A stretch of 47,898 nt of DNA, from positions 1 through 47,898 of the forward strand of contig DXZQ01000018.1 in NCBI GenBank assembly GCA_019419585.1, written 5' to 3'. Positions 25,382 to 32,649 of this stretch are shown one piece after another. Both the position numbers and the translations under genes were made by a program. The first letter of the stretch is position 1. Each line of letters opens with the position of its first letter. The DNA is from Collinsella sp. GTDB taxonomy: Bacteria > Actinomycetota > Coriobacteriia > Coriobacteriales > Coriobacteriaceae. Under the pieces are notes generated by a model. It saw only the letters and a list, made by a program, of their open reading frames with translations. It was not told the DNA's origin and ran no database searches.

Positions 25382-26431
25382 CTAGAGGAACATCATGAAC
25401 AGCTTGGCCATGACAAAGCTGATGAGTCCGCAAGCGGGGAAGGTGAAGAACCAGGTGAACATCATGTCCTTGACGACGCCGAAGTTGATGGCTGAGAGGC
25501 GCTTGACGGCGCCGACGCCCATGATGGCGCAGGTCTTGATGTGGGTGGAGGACACGGGGATGCCGGTGAGCGTGGCGAGCAGCAGGTTCGCGGCGCCCGC
25601 GAGGTCGGCGGAGAAGCCCTGGTACTTTTCGAGCTTGACCATGCTCTGGCCGACGGACTTGATGATGCGCTCGCCGCCCACGCTGGTGCCGATACCCATG
25701 GTGGCCGAGCACAGCAGCATAATCCAGATGGGGATTCCCGCGTCGCCGACGCTGGTCTGCCCGTTGGCGAAGGCCACGCCTAAAAAGAGCACGCCGATGA
25801 ACTTCTGTCCATCCTGCGCGCCGTGCATAAAGCTCATGGCCGCGGCACTCGCGATCTGAGCGTATTTAAAGAAGACATTGGCACGTCGCCTGTTGGCGGC
25901 GGCGAAAAGAATCGAGACGAGTTTGCACAGGACCCAGCCCATGACAAAGCCCAGGCCGATGGAGAGTGCCAGGCCGTAGATGACCTTCATCCACTCGTGG
26001 ACGTTGACGCTGCTCGCGCCGCCGAGGGCGATAGCGGCACCGGTCAGGCCGGCGATAAGGCTGTGGCTTTGCGAGGTGGGGATGCCGAAACGCGATGCTG
26101 TGGCGCCGTAGACGACGATGGAGAACAGGGCCGCGCACAGGCAGGCGAGCGCCATGGTGCTGTTTCCGCCAAAGTCAACGATATGCGAGATGGTATTGGC
26201 GACGCTCGCGTTAAAGTGCGTCATGATGAGCACGCCGAGGAAGTTGAATGCGGCGCTCATGAGAATGGCGGCGCGGGCGGGCATGCAACGCGTAGTGACG
26301 CAGGTCGCGATGGCGTTGGGCGCGTCGGTCCATCCGTTGACGAAGATGGCGCCCAACGCGAGGATCACGGTGACGGCAAGGACTGGGTTCGACACAATTT
26401 GGCCGAGGAAGGTTGAGAACGTTACGTCCAT
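25382..26431 (-). CDS. pitA: PiT-family inorganic phosphate permease
   Basis: A 349-residue membrane permease with about ten hydrophobic segments and the two duplicated PiT signatures: GWTDAPNAIATCVTTR (about 33-48) and the C-terminal copy GIPVSSTHIKTCAIMG. Also seen are TSQSHSLIAGLTGAA and HGAQDGQKFIGV. PiT transporters are low-affinity, ion-coupled phosphate importers. With the Pst operon 5 kb away this gives a low- and a high-affinity route. The ribosome site near ATG 26431 is weak; see the separate leader entry. Confidence 0.92.
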   Translation of the reverse strand: MDVTFSTFLGQIVSNPVLAVTVILALGAIFVNGWTDAPNAIATCVTTRCMPARAAILMSAAFNFLGVLIMTHFNASVANTISHIVDFGGNSTMALACLCAALFSIVVYGATASRFGIPTSQSHSLIAGLTGAAIALGGASSVNVHEWMKVIYGLALSIGLGFVMGWVLCKLVSILFAAANRRRANVFFKYAQIASAAAMSFMHGAQDGQKFIGVLFLGVAFANGQTSVGDAGIPIWIMLLCSATMGIGTSVGGERIIKSVGQSMVKLEKYQGFSADLAGAANLLLATLTGIPVSSTHIKTCAIMGVGAVKRLSAINFGVVKDMMFTWFFTFPACGLISFVMAKLFMMFL

Positions 26432-26461
26432 ATATGGGCTTTCTCGAAGTTTGCAGGCACG

Positions 26462-26493
26462 TTACAAAAACATGATAAATCGTATCACCTCCT
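26462..26493 (-). promoter_or_regulatory. strong ribosome-site-like sequence and minimal ORF in the PiT leader
   Basis: On the minus strand AGGAGGTGAT (26493-26484), a near-perfect anti-16S complement, is followed by ATG-TTT-TTG-TAA (26473-26462), a three-codon ORF 31 bases before the PiT ATG and in its frame. The PiT gene itself has a weak ribosome site. Translation of the mini-ORF or a structural role is possible but unproven. Confidence 0.35.
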
Positions 26494-26680
26494 GCGGGTT
26501 TCTTTGCCGAGTTCTGATGGGAGAAGTAATTTTTTGGCACTAAAATTGAATATTAGCCCTGTTGACCGCGGGTGTTCTTTTTGCTATCACGCCATGCGGA
26601 CACGTGCGATTGCTACGACACTCCAAAACCACAGTCTGTTCGCTTTACAATATGCAAACATGCGTTCGATAATAGGAGAC

Positions 26681-27019
26681 ATGGAATATCGACAGACAGA
26701 TGGCAAAACTCGGCGCGTGCACAAGCAGTATGTGGACGTCGTGGCTCGCATCCTCGCGGGCGGACAAGTCGTGCCGGTCACCGTCTGCTGGGTCGACGGT
26801 CGCTGCTTTACAATTGACGAGATTGTCTCGTCCACGGGCTTTGGCTTAACGGTTCACGGTGTTCGTACGGCAACGTATAAGGTTCGTTTTGGCGGGCATG
26901 CGACCGAGTTGTATCTGGAGGACCAGGCGTGCGGACGGCCGGACGGCTCGCAGGCCCACGTGATGCGTTGGTGGGTCTGGGCGTTTGACCGCACCCTCGA
27001 GGGCGAGCGCCGTAAGTAG
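26681..27019 (+). CDS. small conserved-looking protein of unknown function
   Basis: A 112-residue soluble protein I do not recognise. It opens basic (MEYRQTDGKTRRVHKQYVDV), has a beta-rich middle (VVPVTVCWVDGRCFTIDEIV) and ends in a Trp-rich, basic tail (MRWWVWAFDRTLEG). Composition and codon use match the neighbours, so it looks real. The ATG at 26681 has AGGAG only two or three bases away; ATG 26660 is an alternative without a ribosome site. It stands divergent from the PiT gene and before the Bax-inhibitor-type gene; no function follows from that context. Confidence 0.6.
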   Translation: MEYRQTDGKTRRVHKQYVDVVARILAGGQVVPVTVCWVDGRCFTIDEIVSSTGFGLTVHGVRTATYKVRFGGHATELYLEDQACGRPDGSQAHVMRWWVWAFDRTLEGERRK

Positions 27020-27103
27020 GGACGCACGGCGTTCGGGTACAATGGTAGGAATCTTGTCATCTGCTGCGCCGTCATTCGCGGCGCTTTTTGAAAGGACGAA
27101 ACT

Positions 27104-27799
27104 ATGAACGATATCCAGGGCTATCAGAACGGCCCCATCGAGACCGGCGCAAGCCGTGCCAAGGAGATGTCGCCGCGCGCGTACAATCTCGCCATGTCCG
27201 CCCTGATTTTTTTGGGCTTTTGCGCCATGGGCGCCGGCGCCTACTTTACGAGCACCATGGCGTTTGCCCGCATGATGATGAGCGGCGCCGCTTTGCCGCT
27301 GGTCTTTGGCTCGTTTATTTTGACCATCGTCGGCATTGTCATGATGTCGGCTGCCGCGGGCAAGCAGTCTGTGGGCCTGTCGCTCACGGGTTACGTGATC
27401 TTTGCGAGCACCTTTGGCCTGACCGCGTCGTTTGGCCTTGCCAACTACGACCTGCCCACCATCAACACCGCCTTTATCGCCACCGCCGCCATCACCTTTG
27501 TCTTTGGCGCGCTGGGCGTGACCTTCCCCAAGTTCTTCCAGCGCGTGTATGGCATCGGTTTTGGCGTTCTGCTTGCCACGATCCTGGTCGAGATCGTGCT
27601 GATGTTTATGGGTGTTTCGCAGTCTATTACCGACCTGATCGTGATCGTGGTGTTCGCCGGTTTTATTGGCTACGACACCTATGTGGCCACGACGGTGCCG
27701 CCCACGCTGCCCAACGCCGTGCTCATGGCGTCCAACCTGTTCGTGGATATCATCAACGTGTTCCTGCGTATCCTGAATATCCTTGGTCGTCGCGACTAG
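27104..27799 (+). CDS. Bax inhibitor-1 (YccA/TMBIM) family membrane protein
   Basis: A 231-residue protein with seven hydrophobic segments after a 30-residue soluble N-terminus. The family features are the late GFIGYDTYVA segment, whose Asp is part of the calcium/proton gate in studied homologues, the FGLTASFGLA region, and the C-terminal NVFLRILNILGRRD. Members are thought to conduct or regulate calcium and protons and to interact with membrane proteases such as FtsH; the role here is not known. GAAAGGACG precedes the ATG. A terminator follows 45 bases after the stop. Confidence 0.88.
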   Translation: MNDIQGYQNGPIETGASRAKEMSPRAYNLAMSALIFLGFCAMGAGAYFTSTMAFARMMMSGAALPLVFGSFILTIVGIVMMSAAAGKQSVGLSLTGYVIFASTFGLTASFGLANYDLPTINTAFIATAAITFVFGALGVTFPKFFQRVYGIGFGVLLATILVEIVLMFMGVSQSITDLIVIVVFAGFIGYDTYVATTVPPTLPNAVLMASNLFVDIINVFLRILNILGRRD

Positions 27800-27843
27800 C
27801 GGCGAGTTGTAGCGGTGCTTGCCGCGTGCGTAAATCAATGCGA

Positions 27844-27871
27844 AAGGCGGTCCTTCGGGGCCGTCTTTTTT
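27844..27871 (+). terminator. rho-independent terminator with TTCG tetraloop
   Basis: AAGGCGGTCC (27844-27853) and GGGCCGTCTT (27858-27867) close a C(TTCG)G loop, with two G/T wobbles, followed by six T including the stem end. Confidence 0.88.
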
Positions 27872-27936
27872 GTACATGGCGGGGTATCATGGATGGGAAA
27901 AACCGAAAGCGGCAGCGACAGGAAAGGTGACCACTC

Positions 27937-29067
27937 ATGGCAGATGTCGACAACAGGAACCGTAACCGCAGGCCCAACCGCGCGGGACAGCCCAACCCCA
28001 AGCGTGAGGCTCGCGCAAAGGCCGCCGAGCGCCACGTGGCGGCTGTGTCCGAGGCGTGTGCCAAGGATATCGAGCGCTCGCTTGCCGGCGTTCGCGAATT
28101 CGACGGTATGCCTGCCGGCTTTGTCGCGGCGATGAAGGCCAAGGCCCAAGCGGCTGCGGCTGCCGAGGAGCCGGTTGCCGAGGAGTCTGAGTCCGCCGAG
28201 GTCGAGGCCGCTGAGGTTGCGTCCGTCGAGACCGAGGTCACGGACGAGTCTGCGCCTGCCGAGGAACCCGCAGAGACCGAGTCCGCGCCTGCCGAGGAGC
28301 CCGCTCCGACCCTGCCCGAGGTCACCGTGCTTGATGCCTCCGCCACGCAGGCCATTCTGGACAACGGCCGTGGCTATGCGCAGTTCTGCGACATGGCAGT
28401 GCTCGCCTTTGCCTCGTTCACCAACCCGGGTGGCGGCTACATCCAGGGCTATCTGGGCCAGGAGGCTACGCTCTGCGCCGATTCGTATCTGTACAACGTG
28501 CTCGACAAGCAGCGCAAGTGGTATGGCGAGAACCGTCGCCGCAATATCAACTGCGAGCTCTACCGCAACCGTGCGCTGGTAGTGCCTGCGGTGCGTTTTG
28601 ACCGCAACCACGTGCATGCATACGCCGACGTGATCGTGGCCGCCGCGCCCAATGCCAAGCGCGCACGCCAGGAGTACCGCGTGAGCGACGATGCGCTGCT
28701 GGACGCGCTGCGCGACCGTATCCGCTTTGTGCTCGCCATCTGCGACGAGCTGGATCGCGAGAAGCTCGTACTGGGCGCTTGGGGCTGCGACAACAACGGT
28801 TTTGATGCCGAGGCCGTGGCCGAGATTTTCCGCAAGGAGCTCGCATCGGGCGACTTCAAGGTCAAGCGGGTCTTCTTTGCTGTGCCCTCTACGCGCTGGG
28901 ATGAGGACTTCGCCAAGTTCGAGCATGTGTTGGCAAGCTTCCCCGAGCGCAACGAGGAGTCCTATGCCCAGGTTGCCGCCCGCGCTGCGGCCGCCCGTGC
29001 CGCCGAGCAGGCTCAGGCCGCCGCCGAGGACGATGAGGACGAGGACGACTGGCGCAAGTACCTATAA
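27937..29067 (+). CDS. PARG-like (TIGR02452) macrodomain protein with altered catalytic motif
   Basis: A 376-residue protein. Residues 1-130 are a basic start followed by an Ala/Glu-rich repetitive stretch (PAEEPAETESAPAEEPAPT). Residues about 135-345 match the microbial poly(ADP-ribose) glycohydrolase-type domain: FTNPGGGYIQGYLGQEATLC (161-180) aligns with the GGG-X6-8-QEE signature, and GAWGCDNNGFD fits the family's later GAWGCGxFxxD pattern. The second Glu of QEE, catalytic in studied bacterial PARGs, is Ala177 here. The protein may bind ADP-ribose without cleaving it. The C-terminus is acidic. The terminator and spacing mark a single-gene unit. Confidence 0.82.
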   Translation: MADVDNRNRNRRPNRAGQPNPKREARAKAAERHVAAVSEACAKDIERSLAGVREFDGMPAGFVAAMKAKAQAAAAAEEPVAEESESAEVEAAEVASVETEVTDESAPAEEPAETESAPAEEPAPTLPEVTVLDASATQAILDNGRGYAQFCDMAVLAFASFTNPGGGYIQGYLGQEATLCADSYLYNVLDKQRKWYGENRRRNINCELYRNRALVVPAVRFDRNHVHAYADVIVAAAPNAKRARQEYRVSDDALLDALRDRIRFVLAICDELDREKLVLGAWGCDNNGFDAEAVAEIFRKELASGDFKVKRVFFAVPSTRWDEDFAKFEHVLASFPERNEESYAQVAARAAAARAAEQAQAAAEDDEDEDDWRKYL

Positions 29068-29091
29068 GCGGTGCGCGCGATGTGATATGCC

Positions 29092-29126
29092 AAGCCGACG
29101 GGAGGGGTTGCCCCCGTCGGCTTTTT
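29092..29126 (+). terminator. rho-independent terminator after the PARG-like gene
   Basis: AAGCCGACGGG (29092-29102) pairs perfectly with CCCGTCGGCTT (29113-29123) and five T close the element. Confidence 0.88.
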
Positions 29127-29145
29127 ACTGAATGAGGAGCTCAAG

Positions 29146-29805
29146 ATGAAAAACGTTCTGTGCTTTGGTGACAGCAACACCTATGGCTATGATCCGGCGG
29201 GTATGCGCGACGGCACCGCAGTGCGCTATGCGCAGGATGTGCGCTGGTGCGGTGTGGTACAGCGTGACCTGGGTGAGGGCTGGCATGTGATTGAGGAAGG
29301 TCTAAATGGTCGTACGACGGTGCGCGACGATATGTGCCATCTGGACACCAACCTCAACGGCATTCGCGCGCTTCCGATGCTGCTCGAGGCCCATAAGCCG
29401 CTGGATGCGATCGTGATCATGCTGGGCACCAACGACTGCAAGACGGTCTTTAACGTGACAGCTTCCGATATCGCCCGTGGCGCCATGGCGCTGATTCGTG
29501 CGGTGCGTGCATTTCCCTGGACCAATGCCGCACCCTGCCCGCGTATTCTGCTGATGGCACCTATCAAGATCAAGCCGCAAATCGCCGATGTATATATGAC
29601 CGATTTTGACGAGCGTTCCGTCGAGGCATCTGAACATTTTGGCGAGTACTATGCGCACGTGGCCGAGCAGTTTGGCTGCGACTTTTTGAATGCCGCCGAG
29701 TTTGCCGAGCCGGGCGATATCGACTATCTGCATATGATGCCCGAAAGCCACGAGAGCTTGGGCCACGCCGTGGCGGCCAAGCTCCAAGAGATGCTCGGAG
29801 AATAG
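29146..29805 (+). CDS. SGNH/GDSL-type esterase or lipase
   Basis: A 219-residue cytoplasmic hydrolase (no signal peptide). Block I is CFGDSNTYG (nucleophile Ser10), block II the Gly in EGLNGRTT (about 52-58), block III GTND (94-97), and block V ends in a His near position 202 (DYLHMMPESH). The GDSNTYGY start and long insert after block II resemble arylesterase/acyl-CoA thioesterase-like GDSN proteins. Substrate is unknown. GAGGAG lies ten bases before the ATG, directly after the preceding terminator. Confidence 0.88.
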   Translation: MKNVLCFGDSNTYGYDPAGMRDGTAVRYAQDVRWCGVVQRDLGEGWHVIEEGLNGRTTVRDDMCHLDTNLNGIRALPMLLEAHKPLDAIVIMLGTNDCKTVFNVTASDIARGAMALIRAVRAFPWTNAAPCPRILLMAPIKIKPQIADVYMTDFDERSVEASEHFGEYYAHVAEQFGCDFLNAAEFAEPGDIDYLHMMPESHESLGHAVAAKLQEMLGE

Positions 29806-29860
29806 CGCGACCCAAAGCGGTACAAAAGTTCCCCTTGCGGCGGCTTGTTTCGTTAGTTTG

Positions 29861-30076
29861 TCTTGATCTGTAACAGTTGTAAGGCCGAAAACGGGCTAGA
29901 TGTTACAGATCGAGATTATTTAGATCGATATCGGTCGTTTGTCTCGATCTGTAACATCTAGGATCGATTTTGCCGAGTTACTGTTACAGATCGAGATTAT
30001 CTTCTCAGCGGAATTTGAATGTCTCAATCTGTAACAGGTGGGCCGAAAAATGGACTCTAACTGTTAGGGATCGAGA
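29861..30076. repeat. tandem array of three long hairpins, 80-81-bp period
   Basis: Three units each have a 15-bp stem and exactly 25-nt loop: 29861-29875/29901-29915, 29942-29956/29982-29996 and 30022-30036/30062-30076. The consensus arm is TCTCGATCTGTAACA with TGTTACAGATCGAGA opposite. Unit 2 is perfect; units 1 and 3 have substitutions. Loops 1 and 3 share GGCCGAAAA; the loop of unit 2 resembles the reverse complement of loop 1, as if the unit were inverted. It fills the gap between the convergent SGNH and thiD genes. No coding potential is apparent. Confidence 0.9.
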
Positions 30077-30089
30077 TGTTTGTGGGGAA

Positions 30090-30123
30090 CCACCACAAAT
30101 GGTGCCTGTCCCCTTTGTGGTGG
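30090..30123. terminator. hairpin at the thiD 3' side, possible bidirectional terminator
   Basis: CCACCACAAA (30090-30099) pairs perfectly with TTTGTGGTGG (30114-30123) across a 14-nt loop, 13 bases beyond the thiD stop. T-runs are absent on the outer sides, so it may instead belong to the repeat array. Confidence 0.5.
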
Positions 30124-30136
30124 CTTGGGACGGGGC

Positions 30137-30967
30137 TTAGTACTGCCACATGTGATTGACGGGGCCGGAGCCTTTGCCCATGTCAAAGCCGGCGGCCAGA
30201 GCGCCCGTTAGGTAGGCTTTGCCGGCGTTGACGGCATCGGCAAGATCCATGCCCTGGGCCAGCGCGCAGGCGATGGCGGACGAAAGCGTACAGCCGGTGC
30301 CATGTGTGTTGCCGGTCTCGATGCGCTTGTGGCGGAACCACGTGGTGAGCGGATCGCCCAGATGGTTGCCCTCGTCATCGAGCGGTGCGGGCTCTGCCAG
30401 CACATCGTTGGCCTCATTGACAAAATGCCCACCCTTAACGAGGGACGCGCATCCAAAGCGGCGGGTGAGGAGCATGGCGGCATTTTGCTGCGTGCGCTCG
30501 GAATCGACCTCGTAGTCGAGCAGCGCCATAGCCTCGGGAATATTGGGCGTGATGACGGTCGCCAGCGGGAACAGGCGGCGTGTAAGCGCTTCGGCGGCGT
30601 CCTCTGCGATCAGGCGAGCGCCCGAGGTCGCGACCATGACGGGGTCGACGACGATATTATGTGCGTCCCAAGCGCTCAGGCGGTCGGCGATAACCTCGAT
30701 AATCTCGGCAGAGGAAACCATGCCGATCTTGACGGCGCTGGGTCGGATATCGTCAAAAACGGCATCGATTTGCGCGGCGACAATATCCGGGGAGATGTTC
30801 TGTACGGCGGTGACGCCCAGGGTGTTCTGTGCGGTGATAGCGGTGATGGCCGTCTCGGCATACAGGCGGTGCGCCGTGATGGTCTTGATGTCGGCCTGAA
30901 TGCCGGCACCACCGCTGGAATCTGATCCTGCGATGGACAGGACGGCGGGTACCTTGCTGCGATCCAT
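30137..30967 (-). CDS. thiD: hydroxymethylpyrimidine/phosphomethylpyrimidine kinase ThiD
   Basis: A 276-residue ribokinase-fold enzyme that phosphorylates HMP and HMP-P to HMP-PP for thiamine synthesis. The N-terminal IAGSDSSGGAGIQADIKT (about 12-29) binds the substrate, VKIGMVSS follows near 76-83, VVDPVMVATSGARL in the middle, and the C-terminal anion hole GTGCTLSSAIACAL completes the site. GGGAGCG precedes the ATG. It lies 177 bases after thiC on the minus strand, whose product HMP-P is its substrate. Confidence 0.95.
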   Translation of the reverse strand: MDRSKVPAVLSIAGSDSSGGAGIQADIKTITAHRLYAETAITAITAQNTLGVTAVQNISPDIVAAQIDAVFDDIRPSAVKIGMVSSAEIIEVIADRLSAWDAHNIVVDPVMVATSGARLIAEDAAEALTRRLFPLATVITPNIPEAMALLDYEVDSERTQQNAAMLLTRRFGCASLVKGGHFVNEANDVLAEPAPLDDEGNHLGDPLTTWFRHKRIETGNTHGTGCTLSSAIACALAQGMDLADAVNAGKAYLTGALAAGFDMGKGSGPVNHMWQY

Positions 30968-31023
30968 GTTCGCTCCCTTGTTCGGTCGGATTCAAATGGG
31001 TCTTCTGCCTGCATTATAAAGTT

Positions 31024-31053
31024 GCCCGGGCCGGCTGTATGCCGATCCCGGGC
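31024..31053 (-). terminator. GC-rich hairpin between thiC and thiD
   Basis: GCCCGGG (31024-31030) pairs with CCCGGGC (31047-31053), with inner CGGC/GCCG pairing. On the minus strand it is followed by AACTTTATAATG, a weak T-tract. It may end or attenuate the thiC transcript before thiD. Confidence 0.4.
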
Positions 31054-31086
31054 GAGCGGTGCAATCTTTACGTAAATGTAAGAAAA

Positions 31087-31102
31087 TGTTCACATGTCAA
31101 CA
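31087..31102. promoter_or_regulatory. 16-bp palindrome TGTTnACATGTnAACA, candidate operator
   Basis: TGTTCACATGTCAACA is symmetric apart from two positions and lies in the thiC-thiD gap, with a minus-strand TTGACA overlapping it. It could be a regulator site near a thiD promoter. No regulator is identified. Confidence 0.35.
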
Positions 31103-31144
31103 ATTGATGAGCACCTTGTGACCGATTGTGGCTCCGGAGACGCG

Positions 31145-32479
31145 TTAATCCTCCATGCCGAGGTCGATCGTCGTGCCTTCGAACACCTTGTTAACGGTGC
31201 GGACGGCGCACATCTTGCCACACATGGTGCAAGTGCCCTCGATTGCGGCGGGGGATTCCTCGTAGCGCTTCTTGCCGGTGACCGGGTCGAGCGCGCACTT
31301 CCACATGGCGTCCCAGTCGAGCTTGCGGCGTGCCTGGCCCATCTTGTCGTCCATGTCGCGGGCGTGGGGCACCTTCTTGGCAATATCGGCGGAGTGTGCG
31401 GCGATCTTGGTGGCCATGAGGCCATCGAGCACATCCTGGGCGTTGGGCAGGCACAGGTGCTCGGCCGGCGTTACGTAGCACAGGAAGTCGGCGCCGGAGC
31501 TGGCGGATATGGCGCCGCCGATGGCAGCGGTGATGTGGTCGTAACCCACGCCGATATCGGTCACCAGCGGCCCGAGCACATAGAACGGGGCGTTGTGGCA
31601 CAGGCGCTTCTGCAGTTTCATGTTGGCGGCGATCTCGTCGAGTGCCATGTGACCCGGGCCCTCGACCATGACCTGGACGCCGGCTGCCCAGGCGCGCTTG
31701 CACAGCTTGCCCAGCTCGATCATCTCGGCGGTCTCGGTGGCGTCGTTGGAGTCGTAGAGGCAGCCCGGACGGCAGGAGTCGCCGAGCGAAATCGTCACGT
31801 CGTACTCGTGGCAGATTTCGAGCAGCTCGTCAAAGTACTCGTAGAAGGGGTTTTCGTTGCCGGTGACCTCCATCCAGCCAAACAGCAGCGAGCCGCCGCG
31901 GCTGACGATGTTCATGAGACGGCCGGTCTCCTTAAAGGTCTTGGTGACCGACTTGTTGATGCCGCAGTGGATGGTCATGAAGTCCACGCCGTCCTCGGCG
32001 TGCGCGCGCACGACCTCGAACAGGTCGTCCTTGGTGAGCTTGACCAGCGGCTTTTCCATGTAGCCGATGGCGTCGTACATGGGGACGGTGCCCACCATGA
32101 GCGGGGTCTCGTCGATGAGCTGCTGGCGGAACTGGCGCGTCTTGCCCGAGTTGGAGAGGTCCATGATGGCGTCGGCGCCAAAGTCCTCGGCAATCTTGAC
32201 CTTCTTCCATTCCTCGGCGGCATCGGCCTTGTCGCCCGAGATGCCCAGGTTCACATTGACCTTGGTGGACAGGCCCTCGCCGACACCAAAGGCGCGCATG
32301 CCCTTTTTGATATGCACGATGTTGGCGGGGATAGCGATGCGGCCGTCGGCCACGCGCTCGCGGATGTACTCGGGGTCGCGATGCTCGCGCTCGGCGACCT
32401 CCTTCATCTGCGGTGTGATCTGTCCGGCGCGGGCGAAGTCGATTTGCGTGACGAGCTTGGGCTCGGTCTGTGTGCTCAT
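31145..32479 (-). CDS. thiC: phosphomethylpyrimidine synthase ThiC
   Basis: ThiC is the radical-SAM enzyme that rebuilds aminoimidazole ribotide into HMP-P. The 444 residues match the short form common in anaerobes; the N-terminal domain of proteobacterial and plant ThiC is missing. Core motifs include VNVNLGISGD, DLSNSGKT, TIHCGINKS, EGPGHMALDEI and GPLVTDIGVGYDHI. The C-terminal cluster motif is C417-x2-C420-x3-C424 (CTMCGKMC), one residue shorter than the classical Cx2Cx4C. The start at ATG 32479 lies just downstream of a TPP riboswitch, which supports ThiC rather than the benzimidazole paralogues BzaF/BzaB. Confidence 0.93.
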   Translation of the reverse strand: MSTQTEPKLVTQIDFARAGQITPQMKEVAEREHRDPEYIRERVADGRIAIPANIVHIKKGMRAFGVGEGLSTKVNVNLGISGDKADAAEEWKKVKIAEDFGADAIMDLSNSGKTRQFRQQLIDETPLMVGTVPMYDAIGYMEKPLVKLTKDDLFEVVRAHAEDGVDFMTIHCGINKSVTKTFKETGRLMNIVSRGGSLLFGWMEVTGNENPFYEYFDELLEICHEYDVTISLGDSCRPGCLYDSNDATETAEMIELGKLCKRAWAAGVQVMVEGPGHMALDEIAANMKLQKRLCHNAPFYVLGPLVTDIGVGYDHITAAIGGAISASSGADFLCYVTPAEHLCLPNAQDVLDGLMATKIAAHSADIAKKVPHARDMDDKMGQARRKLDWDAMWKCALDPVTGKKRYEESPAAIEGTCTMCGKMCAVRTVNKVFEGTTIDLGMED

Positions 32480-32487
32480 TGGCACGG

Positions 32488-32580
32488 CTCCCTTCGTTGG
32501 CATTACCCATATCAGGTTTGCGGGTCAGGGCGGGCGCGCCCAGTCTCAGCCTGCCGTCTTGTCCTGCAAGCTCCCCGTTA
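32488..32580 (-). ncRNA. TPP riboswitch (THI element) controlling thiC
   Basis: Read on the minus strand, the conserved core is complete: CGGGGAGC near 32578, GGCTGAGACTGGGCG (about 32552-32538), then AACCTGATATGGGTAATGCC (about 32519-32500) and AACGAAGGGAGCC (32499-32487). The order P1/P2/P3/P4/P5 of the TPP aptamer is kept. The final GGGAGC overlaps the thiC ribosome site, so thiamine pyrophosphate most likely blocks translation start. Confidence 0.94.
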
Positions 32581-32593
32581 TGTCATGGGCTCA

Positions 32594-32599
32594 AGTATA
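32594..32599 (-). promoter_or_regulatory. -10 element of the thiC promoter
   Basis: TATACT on the minus strand lies 13 bases before the riboswitch core, which puts the transcript start at the edge of the aptamer. No good -35 hexamer is visible. Confidence 0.45.
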
Positions 32600-32649
32600 G
32601 CCTGAATGGGTACGATTGACGCGATGAGCATGCCCATGGGGAGGCGAAC

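Noticed and set aside
26504..26680. A longer N-terminus for the small protein at 26681
   Set aside because: The extra 59 codons run through AT-rich, promoter-like sequence without a ribosome site.
29861..30076. CRISPR-like repeats
   Set aside because: Only three units, each an internal hairpin with related loops, no constant direct repeat with unique spacers and no cas genes.
32503..32503. An upstream ATG for thiC at 32503
   Set aside because: It lies inside the conserved 3' part of the TPP aptamer; the ATG at 32479 directly after the aptamer ribosome site is the better start.
31094..32605. A 503-codon plus-strand frame opposite thiC and the riboswitch
   Set aside because: It runs through the TPP riboswitch and thiC in antisense; thiC is certain and the frame has no recognisable domain.
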